A stretch of 64,000 bases of DNA, from assembly GCF_024199005.1 (NCBI RefSeq), contig NZ_JANATA010000004.1:62001-126000 (forward strand). Reading direction: 5' to 3'. Below are positions 48,111 to 55,451 of the stretch, in pieces; within the stretch, counting starts at the first letter, position 1; each line of letters opens with the position of its first letter. This DNA is from Opacimonas viscosa. GTDB lineage: Bacteria; Pseudomonadota; Gammaproteobacteria; Enterobacterales; Alteromonadaceae. The notes beneath the pieces were generated by a model. That model did not search any database. It saw only the letters and a list, made by a program, of their open reading frames with translations, and was not told the DNA's origin. Both the position numbers and the translations under genes were made by a program.

Positions 48111-48380
48111 ATGTCACTAAGTACTCAAGAAACAGCAGCAATCATTGCTGAATATGCGACTAAAGAAGGCGATTCAGGTTCTTCTCAAGTACAAGTTGCT
48201 TTGTTAACGCACAACATTAACAAGCTTCAAGGTCACTTTAAAGAGCACAAGAAAGACCACCATTCACGTCGTGGTTTATTACGTATGGTTAGCCAGCGTC
48301 GTAAATTACTAGATTACTTGAAAGGTCGTAACCTTGAAGCATATCAAGATTTAATCAAACGTCTAGGCCTACGTCGCTAA
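48111..48380 (+). CDS. rpsO: 30S ribosomal protein S15
   Basis: Binds 16S rRNA helix h22 in the central domain. The start at 48111 ([16 protein letters not shown]) follows GGAGATAATT; an in-frame ATG 12 codons upstream is not family-like. [20 protein letters not shown] and [20 protein letters not shown] are invariant blocks. Length 89 aa is exact. It has its own promoter and a strong terminator directly after it, so pnp, which follows rpsO in many relatives, is not in this transcript. Confidence 0.98.
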   Translation: MSLSTQETAAIIAEYATKEGDSGSSQVQVALLTHNINKLQGHFKEHKKDHHSRRGLLRMVSQRRKLLDYLKGRNLEAYQDLIKRLGLRR

Positions 48381-48401
48381 GATAGTTGATACTTCGCTTA
48401 T

Positions 48402-48443
48402 AAAAAACCCCGAAAGTTAGACAAAACCTTCGGGGTTTTTTTT
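48402..48443 (+). terminator. Rho-independent terminator after rpsO
   Basis: CCCCGAA (48408-48414), preceded by A-rich sequence, pairs with TTCGGGG (48429-48435), followed by eight T. It may also act in reverse for pheA because A residues flank the other side. Confidence 0.9.
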
Positions 48444-48468
48444 GAGCTTATGATTAACGATTTAGTGG

Positions 48469-49650
48469 TTAATCAGTTAAGGCTGCTACTGCAGAAACCG
48501 CGGTGTGCTTTATATCTTCAGATGGGTAACATCCCAAGACTTTACAAAAGCGTGTTGTGGCCTTTAACTGCTCGATCGCTTGTTGCATCTTGCCATCTTG
48601 TAAGTTGCCCTCAATATCTAAATAAAACATTTCTTCCCAAGGGTTGCCGTTGATAGGACGGGATTCTAACTTTGTCATGTTGACGCCATTCTCTTTTAAC
48701 ACCATCAGTGCATCTACCAATGCGCCTGGCGCTTGGGTCGTGGCCATGACTAACGTTGTTTTTGCTGGTATTTGTAAGGGAACTGTGACCGCATTTTGTG
48801 CTACCACAATAAAGCGTGAATGGTTTTCTTTTTGATTGGCAAGGTTCGATTCAATCACCGATAAGCCGTACAGTTTACCGCCTGCTTCTGAACCCATTGC
48901 CGCTACGTCAGGACGATTTAGTTCATTGACTTTCAACATGGCTGCTGATGTGCTGTCAGCTGGAATCACTTCTATATCAGACAGTTTACCCAAAAAGTGA
49001 CTACATTGTGCGAACACTTGAGGGTGGGCATAAAGAGTACGAATATCCTCTAATTTGGTATCAGTAGCGACCAATAAACAATGCTGAACAGGGTGGGTTA
49101 ACTCACCCACGATACTTAATCGGGTATGTTGAAGTTGGTCATATACTTCGTTAATACTACCGGACGAGGTATTCTCAATCGGCAATACCGCATAATCAGC
49201 TTGATTGGATTCTACGGTTTCGATGATTTCTGCAAAGCTGTCACAACCAATTTCTAACAATTCACCGGAGCGGCGTGAGAAGTATTTTTGTGTTGCTAAG
49301 TAGCTATATGAACCTTTGCTCCCCAAAAAGGCAACACGGTTTAATGGTGTGGCTAAATCAGGGTTCGCCTTGGCGGATAACAATGCTTGTTGATTCAAAA
49401 CGGAATCTTCAATGATCACATGAAATAATTTTGTGACGTAGTGCGGATCCAAACCAAATTTTTGACCGGTTTTGATCAAACTTATAAGTAATTGTTCTTC
49501 TCTTTTAGGATCCCTAACATCGATCCCTTCAGCGATCTTTGTCGCTGCAACTTGGTTAGTTAACGATTGACGTTCTGCTAACATTTCGAGCAAATTTTTG
49601 TCTAAAGCAGTGATTTTCTCACGAATAGGTAATAGCGGATTATCTGACAT
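48469..49650 (-). CDS. pheA: Bifunctional chorismate mutase / prephenate dehydratase (P-protein)
   Basis: Converts chorismate to prephenate and then to phenylpyruvate for phenylalanine synthesis. An N-terminal helical chorismate mutase domain (residues 1-90; IREKITALDKNLLEMLAER) is followed by a prephenate dehydratase domain (GSKGSYSYLATQKYF, then the DYAVLPIENTSSGSI block). The C-terminal ACT domain has APGALVDAL and the ESRP motif that binds phenylalanine, giving feedback control. Length 393 aa. It is preceded by a Phe-rich leader peptide and attenuator on the minus strand, so expression responds to charged tRNA-Phe. Confidence 0.97.
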   Translation of the reverse strand: MSDNPLLPIREKITALDKNLLEMLAERQSLTNQVAATKIAEGIDVRDPKREEQLLISLIKTGQKFGLDPHYVTKLFHVIIEDSVLNQQALLSAKANPDLATPLNRVAFLGSKGSYSYLATQKYFSRRSGELLEIGCDSFAEIIETVESNQADYAVLPIENTSSGSINEVYDQLQHTRLSIVGELTHPVQHCLLVATDTKLEDIRTLYAHPQVFAQCSHFLGKLSDIEVIPADSTSAAMLKVNELNRPDVAAMGSEAGGKLYGLSVIESNLANQKENHSRFIVVAQNAVTVPLQIPAKTTLVMATTQAPGALVDALMVLKENGVNMTKLESRPINGNPWEEMFYLDIEGNLQDGKMQQAIEQLKATTRFCKVLGCYPSEDIKHTAVSAVAALTD

Positions 49651-49664
49651 GTTTCCTCACACAT

Positions 49665-49688
49665 AAAAAAACCTCCTGATGGAGGTTT
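49665..49688 (-). terminator. pheA attenuator terminator
   Basis: On the minus strand AAACCTCC, loop ATCA, GGAGGTTT and then a T-run form a terminator 15 nt before the pheA start. An upstream GGAGGCTTT (49698-49706) can pair with the same AAACCTCC to form an antiterminator. Stem CACTACA / TGTAGTG (49727-49733 with 49692-49698) is the pause hairpin. Confidence 0.88.
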
Positions 49689-49708
49689 GCGCACTACAAA
49701 GCCTCCGT

Positions 49709-49756
49709 CTAAACGGGCATAAAAAATGTAGTGTTAAAAAATAAATGATTCATCAT
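49709..49756 (-). CDS. pheL: PheL-like phenylalanine leader peptide (15 aa)
   Basis: Translation on the minus strand gives MMNHLFFNTTFFMPV, then stop. Four of fifteen codons are Phe, in two adjacent pairs, the hallmark of phenylalanine-operon attenuation. Either of two consecutive ATG codons may be the start; no strong Shine-Dalgarno was seen. The stop lies just before the antiterminator segment, so a ribosome stalled on the Phe codons would favour antitermination. The peptide sequence differs from E. coli PheL but the layout is the same. Confidence 0.82.
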   Translation of the reverse strand: MMNHLFFNTTFFMPV

Positions 49757-49775
49757 TAGAATTTACTGGAGGTGA

Positions 49776-49809
49776 GCAGATAAATCAATGCTTATATGGT
49801 CTTATCTGC
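49776..49809 (-). promoter_or_regulatory. 8-bp inverted repeat near the pheA promoter
   Basis: GCAGATAA (49776-49783) and TTATCTGC (49802-49809) are perfect inverted copies around an 18-nt loop that contains a TATAAG-like -10 on the minus strand. Possible operator. Confidence 0.4.
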
Positions 49810-49847
49810 CGTTTTTGAGCAATTAACAAAATAATCTACTCAGACTC

Positions 49848-50648
49848 TTAGTCTGCTAGGAGGGCCTGTAACATATGTTTAACTTCTGCAGGCTCAAAAG
49901 GCTTGTCGCATAGCGCATTCACGCCGGTTTGTTGAATGTTCGACATATGCGGACTATCTTGGGACTCCGAGGTCACCATGATAATCGGTATATGCGAAGT
50001 TTCGGTGTTAAAGCGGATGAATTCGGATAATTCACGACCATCCATTTCAGGCATGTTGTAATCGGTGACGACCAGATCAAAGGCTTCATCTTTGATCATC
50101 GTGAGTGCTTGTGAGCCATTTTCAGCTTGTTTGATTTTGGTTAAACCCATGCCATTAAGGACCCTAACAATATGGTTTCGAGCCATCATTGAATCATCCA
50201 CAACTAAGACTCGTACACTGACAACATCAAATGAATCTAATTCGATTTCATCTTGGTTAATCATTTGTAAGGTGGCATTTAGTGCTCGTTTTAAATGAAT
50301 TTCATCAAAGGGTTTGGGGAGTATCGCGACCACCCCAGCTTGTTTAAATTCTTCGAGCTTTTCTAGACGCGTTTCACTTGATATCAACATGTAAGATATC
50401 GTGGCTAAACGTTCATCGGCTTTAATATAAGTGACCAAGTCAATGCTACTGCCATCGCTTAAATGCAGAGCAGAGATCACCAAATCTGGCAGGTCTTTAG
50501 CGAGATAATCTTGTGCCTCTGCAATCGTGCTAACGGTAGATACGCTAGTAACTAAATTAGCTTCTAAGTGTTTAAGAATGATTTTTTTCTGTGTATCAGA
50601 AGGCTCAATCAATAAAACATGAAGGTCATGAAGTTGTATATCGTGCAT
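49848..50648 (-). CDS. Tandem-receiver response regulator with degenerate first domain
   Basis: Two CheY-like receiver domains and no output domain. REC2 (about residues 145-266) has an intact VVDDS acidic pocket, phosphoacceptor Asp in VVTDYNMPEMDG and a conserved Lys in CDKPF. In REC1 the acidic pocket is IEPSD and the phosphoacceptor position is Ala60 in VISALHL, so it cannot be phosphorylated there. REC1 keeps a Lys in PKPF. It may act as a protein-binding partner. It is monocistronic, between pheA and yciH, with no kinase nearby. The cognate kinase is unknown. Confidence 0.9.
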   Translation of the reverse strand: MHDIQLHDLHVLLIEPSDTQKKIILKHLEANLVTSVSTVSTIAEAQDYLAKDLPDLVISALHLSDGSSIDLVTYIKADERLATISYMLISSETRLEKLEEFKQAGVVAILPKPFDEIHLKRALNATLQMINQDEIELDSFDVVSVRVLVVDDSMMARNHIVRVLNGMGLTKIKQAENGSQALTMIKDEAFDLVVTDYNMPEMDGRELSEFIRFNTETSHIPIIMVTSESQDSPHMSNIQQTGVNALCDKPFEPAEVKHMLQALLAD

Positions 50649-50728
50649 TAGTCACCTTTTGGAATACCTAGTAAATGTGATAAAAAAAGAGGGTGACAGT
50701 GTTATGCTAATACACATACACAGGTTAA

Positions 50729-51046
50729 TTAACCACCTGCTAATTTTACCGTCATTCCTAATTTTTCTAAGTGCGCTTTGATTTTTTCACGCGCATCACC
50801 TTGAATCTCAATATTGTTGTCTTTTACTGAACCGCCACAACCACAGGTTTGTTTGAGTTGTTTGCAGATTTTTTTCAAATCGTGCTCCAAAGGATTAATC
50901 CCTTTAATCACACTCATCCCTTTGCCTTTACGCCCTTTGGTTTCTTTCTGGATCCTGACAATACCATCGCCAGTAAACGCAACAGGTGATTCCTCGGTGG
51001 GACGAATTCGTCCAGTTTCAGTACTGTAAACTAAGTTATCGCTCAT
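50729..51046 (-). CDS. yciH: SUI1-family translation factor YciH
   Basis: Bacterial homologue of eukaryotic eIF1, thought to monitor initiation-complex formation. The start at 51046 gives MSDNLVYSTETGRI, matching E. coli YciH; an ATG three codons upstream is possible. The SUI1 core shows GRKGKGMSVIKGI, LKKICKQLKQTCGCGGSVKD and the terminal GDAREKIKAHLEKLG. Length about 105 aa. It is minus-strand and has a long leader toward the STAS gene. Role in this organism is inferred from family. Confidence 0.92.
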   Translation of the reverse strand: MSDNLVYSTETGRIRPTEESPVAFTGDGIVRIQKETKGRKGKGMSVIKGINPLEHDLKKICKQLKQTCGCGGSVKDNNIEIQGDAREKIKAHLEKLGMTVKLAGG

Positions 51047-51274
51047 GGTATGCATTCCATTAATGAAATTATAAAAGATAAATTTTTTTTCAACTGAACT
51101 CTCAGTTTCTGTAGTTTATCGTCGATAACCATGTATGACAAAAAAGAATCATTGTTTGGTGGGATTTTTGCTAACTCGAGACTCAAAAATACCCACACAA
51201 AAGATATGACACAATTATAGTTCTTTTTTGCCACTTTGATGGACAATTGTTGATTTATTATATGGAGATAAAAA

Positions 51275-51616
51275 ATGGAATTTACCTACAACAAGGAACA
51301 AAAATTTATTCAGGTCCAAACCCCGAAAAATTTTGATTTCAACATAGTAAACGCTTTTTTTGATGTGTTTAGAGATTCCAGTTCAGATTTACACTCTATA
51401 GACATTGATATGTCACATACAGATTATGCAGATAGTGCTGCTTTGGGTATGGTCTTACATATTATCCAAGAATATCCAGATACCAGTATTCGCTTGCTGA
51501 ACGTCAAACCTAAAGTCTATCGCGTCTTTTATATTGCTAGGTTCCAAGACATGATTCAAATTCTTCCTCAAGGTCAACACACAGAAGATGAGCAAAATCA
51601 GTTAATGGCCGCTTAA
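51275..51616 (+). CDS. STAS-domain protein (anti-anti-sigma-like)
   Basis: A stand-alone STAS domain of 113 aa. The conserved phosphorylatable serine is S54 in TDYADSAALGM, following the DIDMSHT strand, and the LLNVKPKVYRVFYIARFQD helix region is typical. TATGGAGATAAAAA supplies the Shine-Dalgarno. Usually such a domain is controlled by a serine kinase (anti-sigma) and a PP2C phosphatase; neither is adjacent. It may act with the tandem-receiver regulator 0.6 kb away (inference). Confidence 0.85.
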   Translation: MEFTYNKEQKFIQVQTPKNFDFNIVNAFFDVFRDSSSDLHSIDIDMSHTDYADSAALGMVLHIIQEYPDTSIRLLNVKPKVYRVFYIARFQDMIQILPQGQHTEDEQNQLMAA

Positions 51617-51657
51617 TTGTCTTTTTTAGGCAACCTTAAATCACGCAAATACTAATT

Positions 51658-51684
51658 CGCTATTGAGAATTATTCTCAATAGCG
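51658..51684 (+). promoter_or_regulatory. Fur-box-like 13-1-13 palindrome before fbpA
   Basis: CGCTATTGAGAAT-T-ATTCTCAATAGCG is a perfect 27-bp palindrome, containing the 7-1-7 Fur pattern TGAGAAT-T-ATTCTCA. It lies 37 bp upstream of the fbpA start, in a position to block its promoter when iron is present. Confidence 0.78.
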
Positions 51685-51720
51685 TTATCATCTGAATCGT
51701 TCAAAACGTTCAGGAAAACA

Positions 51721-52737
51721 ATGATGAAAATCTCCAGAAAGGCTTCTCTCCTCGGTTTATTATCTACTGCGTTAATTGCTTCGTTACCGTTAAATGCGAC
51801 TGAATTAAATGTCTATTCTGCTCGTAAAGAAGCGCTGATCAAGCCATTACTCGACCGTTTCGCAGAGCAAAATGATGTAACGATTAATCTGGTGACAGGT
51901 AAAGCGGATGCTTTGATATCTCGCTTAAAAAATGAAGGCCAATTTTCTCCCGCTGATGTCCTGATCACCACCGATGTGGGTCGCCTACAAAGAGCAAAAG
52001 ATATGGGATTAACTCAACCCATTACCTTAGCTGAATTCCCTAACAGTGAGTTTCATGACGCAGAACAACATTGGGTGGCATTAACCAAACGTGCTCGTCC
52101 TATCATGGTCTCGGTAGACAAGATTGACGAGTATAAGATCCAAAGTTACGAAGATTTGACCAAACCAGAGTTTGCCGGAAAAATTTGTGTCCGTTCATCT
52201 GCAAATATTTATAATCAGTCTATGGTAGCGGCCCTTATTGCACAAAAAGGGGAACAGTACGCCCAAGATTGGGCCACTGGTTTAGTCAAAAATTTTGCCA
52301 GAAAACCTAAAGGTGGTGACCGTGACCAAATCAAAGCGATTGCCGCAGGCGTTTGTGATATTGCGTTAGCAAATACCTATTATCTTGCCGCAATGCAAAA
52401 TGCAGATGCCGCACAACAAAAAGCTGCACAAGCGGTCAGTGTCGTCTGGCCTAATCAGTCTGATCGCGGGGTTCATATCAACATCTCTGGTATTGCTGTT
52501 ACCAAATATGCTCAACACAAAACCACCGCAGAAGCACTCATCGCTTTTATGCTCACCCAGGACGCACAAAGCTGGTATGGTAAAACGAATCATGAATACC
52601 CAGTCGATAGCACTATTGAATGGTCAGATACGCTGACTGCATTAGGAACGTTTAATGGTGAATCTATACCTATCGGAAAAGTGGGTGAGTTAAATGCTCA
52701 AGCTGTGAAGATCATGGATAGAGCCGGCTGGTTATAA
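51721..52737 (+). CDS. fbpA: Ferric iron ABC transporter, periplasmic binding protein
   Basis: Binds ferric ion in the periplasm for import. The N-terminus has a Sec signal with probable cleavage before TELNVYSARKE; either of two adjacent ATG codons can start. The FbpA/FutA pattern includes LNVYSARKEALIKPLLDRF, GKADALISRLKNEG and the late NTYYLAAMQN, whose paired Tyr can be iron ligands, followed by INISGIAVTKYA. CAGGAAAACA supplies the SD. It begins a three-gene transporter operon under a Fur-like box. Confidence 0.93.
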   Translation: MMKISRKASLLGLLSTALIASLPLNATELNVYSARKEALIKPLLDRFAEQNDVTINLVTGKADALISRLKNEGQFSPADVLITTDVGRLQRAKDMGLTQPITLAEFPNSEFHDAEQHWVALTKRARPIMVSVDKIDEYKIQSYEDLTKPEFAGKICVRSSANIYNQSMVAALIAQKGEQYAQDWATGLVKNFARKPKGGDRDQIKAIAAGVCDIALANTYYLAAMQNADAAQQKAAQAVSVVWPNQSDRGVHINISGIAVTKYAQHKTTAEALIAFMLTQDAQSWYGKTNHEYPVDSTIEWSDTLTALGTFNGESIPIGKVGELNAQAVKIMDRAGWL

Positions 52738-52769
52738 GAAGATAATTAACATTTCATGAAAATCGTATT

Positions 52770-54395
52770 ATGACCGCTTTACGTTTGCATAAACGTTGGT
52801 TCTTTAGTTGCTTAATGATATGTGCGCTGGTATTACTACCAGTGCTTTCCATTTATAGCGCTTTTACCCAGTTTTCTCTATCGTTGTGGCAGCATCTGAT
52901 AGATACCACGTTGGGTTTATATATCACCAATAGCTTGCAACTCGCCATTGGTGTGGCCGTGCTAAGTGGATTTTTCGGTGTGTCTAGCGCTTGGTTAGTC
53001 AGCCAATACACCTTTCCAGGCCAGCGTTGGCTCCAATGGGCGCTGCTACTCCCCATGGCGATGCCGGCTTACATTATTGCCTACACTTACACAGGGATGT
53101 TAGATCCTACCGGCCCATTACAATACTGGCTACGTGATAACTTTGGTGGTACAGGTGCTGTCTTACCAGAGATCCGCTCATTAGGTGGCGCGATTCTGAT
53201 GCTCAGCTTAGTCTTGTTCCCTTATGTATATCTTCTCGCTAAAACCGCATTTGCCGAACAACAACAAAACATGCGAGATGTTTCTGCTTCTCTGGGGATT
53301 ACAGGGTGGCGTTACTTTTTCCAAGTTGCTATACCGATAGCTCGCCCAGCAATATTTACAGGGATTGCTTTGGCTGTTATGGAGACGTTGGCAGATTATG
53401 GTACCGTTCAGTATTTTGGTGTTTCTACATTTACTACAGGTATTTTTAGAACATGGTTTGGGATGGGGGAGATGCACCTCGCTAGTCAACTGGCTGCGAT
53501 ATTAGCTTCGTTTGTACTGCTATTGATTTTCTGGGAGCGCTACCTACGTCGCGATATGGCTTTTTATCAGACGGGACAAACAGAGACAACATCGTTAAGA
53601 GTGCCACCTAAACACATACAATATGTCTGTTCGGGTTTTTGTATCTTGCTCTTGAGTATCGCTTTTATCATCCCTTCGGTACAACTCATACTGTGGGCGA
53701 CCATGCATTTTTCGCTAGCACAGTTAAGCGGATATTGGGCACTGCTTAGTACCACAGTAAGTTTAGCGATTATTGCTAGTTTGGTGACTTTGGGCGTTGC
53801 TGTCATGTTGAGTTATGCACATAGGATCACTCAACATCCTTGGTTAGGCTATATTAATCAACTTTCTGGCGTGGGATATGCGATACCTGGGACTGTCATT
53901 GCCGTGGGCGTTTTAGTACCATTTGGCTGGTTCGACAGACAACTGAATTTTGCTTGGTATGCCATTTTTGACCACTATATTGGCTTGGTTTTATCCGGCT
54001 CTATGGTCATTTTGATTTTTGCGTATGTGGTCCGTTTTCTCAGCGTTGCTCTTCACAATACCCAATCTGGCCTAGACAGAATTAAACCCAGTATGGATGA
54101 TGCGGCATTAGCTCTTGGTCACTCACGTTGGAATATATTCAAGAAAATCCACATGCCTTTGTTAAGAGGTTCTTTATTTAGTGCACTTTTATTAGTCTTT
54201 GTGGATGTGTTAAAAGAACTTCCTGCGACATTAATTTTACGTCCCTTCAATGTCAACACGTTGGCGGTCAAAGCCTTTGAATATGCATCTGATGAACGTC
54301 TCATTGATGCTGCATTACCGTCACTGACCATAGTACTGGTTGGGATTATACCTGTTATATTGTTAACCCGTGCAATGCAGTTTAAGCGTGCATAA
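52770..54395 (+). CDS. fbpB: Ferric iron ABC transporter permease (fused two-domain)
   Basis: Inner-membrane pore of the iron importer. About 12 hydrophobic helices form two homologous permease halves in one chain. The EAA coupling loops are visible once in each half: DVSASLGITGWRYFFQVAIP and DAALALGHSRWNIFKKIHMP. Length 541 aa fits the FbpB/SfuB type. The ATG at 52770 is preceded only weakly by an SD-like sequence. It is 32 bp after fbpA and 15 bp before fbpC. Confidence 0.93.
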   Translation: MTALRLHKRWFFSCLMICALVLLPVLSIYSAFTQFSLSLWQHLIDTTLGLYITNSLQLAIGVAVLSGFFGVSSAWLVSQYTFPGQRWLQWALLLPMAMPAYIIAYTYTGMLDPTGPLQYWLRDNFGGTGAVLPEIRSLGGAILMLSLVLFPYVYLLAKTAFAEQQQNMRDVSASLGITGWRYFFQVAIPIARPAIFTGIALAVMETLADYGTVQYFGVSTFTTGIFRTWFGMGEMHLASQLAAILASFVLLLIFWERYLRRDMAFYQTGQTETTSLRVPPKHIQYVCSGFCILLLSIAFIIPSVQLILWATMHFSLAQLSGYWALLSTTVSLAIIASLVTLGVAVMLSYAHRITQHPWLGYINQLSGVGYAIPGTVIAVGVLVPFGWFDRQLNFAWYAIFDHYIGLVLSGSMVILIFAYVVRFLSVALHNTQSGLDRIKPSMDDAALALGHSRWNIFKKIHMPLLRGSLFSALLLVFVDVLKELPATLILRPFNVNTLAVKAFEYASDERLIDAALPSLTIVLVGIIPVILLTRAMQFKRA

Positions 54396-54410
54396 TCAAA
54401 AGGTTGAATC

Positions 54411-55451
54411 ATGCTATTGATCCAAGATGTCACTATAAAAATTGCTGATAAAGTTATCAATGATACCATCAACTTACACCTTGCATCAGGGGATATAGGA
54501 TGTTTGTTAGGTCCTTCTGGTTGCGGTAAAACGACATTACTTAGAGCGATAGCTGGTTTTTTACCGATTCAATCGGGTGTCATTAAAGTTCGCCAACAAG
54601 AGGTCAGTACAGCCACGCGTCACGCCGATATTACTGAGAGGAAGGTTGGGGTGGTATTTCAAGACTTTGCGTTGTTTCCACATCTGACGGTGGCACAAAA
54701 CATTGGCTTTGGCTTACATGAATTAAAAGCACTGGAGCGTGAGAATAGAGTCAATGAATTATTGGCATTAACCCAGTTAGAAGAACATGCCGATAAATAT
54801 CCGCATACTTTATCGGGTGGTCAACAACAGCGAGTTGCGATTGCTCGAGCTTTGGCACCTAAACCGGATTTGTTATTGTTAGATGAGCCTTTTTCTGCGC
54901 TTGACCCTGAACTCAGAGAGACTTTGGCAAAAGATATTAAATGGATATTAAAACATGAAAATGTCACGGCTTTATTAGTGACACATGACCAGACTGAGGC
55001 GTTTACTATCGCCGATAAAATAGCAGTGATGTCAAATGGTAAGATCGAGCAATGTGCCTCTGCTTATGCTTTGTACCATGAACCTGAGACACGCTTTGTG
55101 GCTGATTTTATTGGGGAAGGGCGTTTTATTCGTGCTACGCATGTGGATGCGAAAACGCTGCTAACGCAACTCGGGCCATTTGTTGTGCCGGAAATGCCTG
55201 AGAATATCTATAAAGAGTTTAGTTTGTTAGTGCGACCTGACGATATTTTACATGACGATGCAAGTCGATTTTCGGCAACGGTTGTGGATAGGGCTTTTCG
55301 TGGTTCGCATATCTTGTATACACTTGCTCTAGGTGATGAACACAAAGAGCAAGTGCTATGCTTGACGCCGAGTCACCATGACCACCAAATTGGCGAGCAT
55401 TTTGGTATTTGTCTGGAACTCGAACATATCATTTACTTTCCTAACGCTTAA
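54411..55451 (+). CDS. fbpC: Ferric iron ABC transporter ATPase
   Basis: Energises iron import. Walker A is GPSGCGKTTLLRAIAGF, the signature is LSGGQQQRVAIARALAPKP, and Walker B is LLLLDEPFSALDPELRETL. The switch His follows in LLVTHDQTEAF. The C-terminal about 110 residues form a TOBE-like regulatory domain (FSLLVRPDDIL). Length 346 aa is normal for FbpC. Its stop overlaps the stop of the convergent TonB-dependent receptor by 4 bp, leaving no room for a terminator between the two. Confidence 0.93.
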   Translation: MLLIQDVTIKIADKVINDTINLHLASGDIGCLLGPSGCGKTTLLRAIAGFLPIQSGVIKVRQQEVSTATRHADITERKVGVVFQDFALFPHLTVAQNIGFGLHELKALERENRVNELLALTQLEEHADKYPHTLSGGQQQRVAIARALAPKPDLLLLDEPFSALDPELRETLAKDIKWILKHENVTALLVTHDQTEAFTIADKIAVMSNGKIEQCASAYALYHEPETRFVADFIGEGRFIRATHVDAKTLLTQLGPFVVPEMPENIYKEFSLLVRPDDILHDDASRFSATVVDRAFRGSHILYTLALGDEHKEQVLCLTPSHHDHQIGEHFGICLELEHIIYFPNA

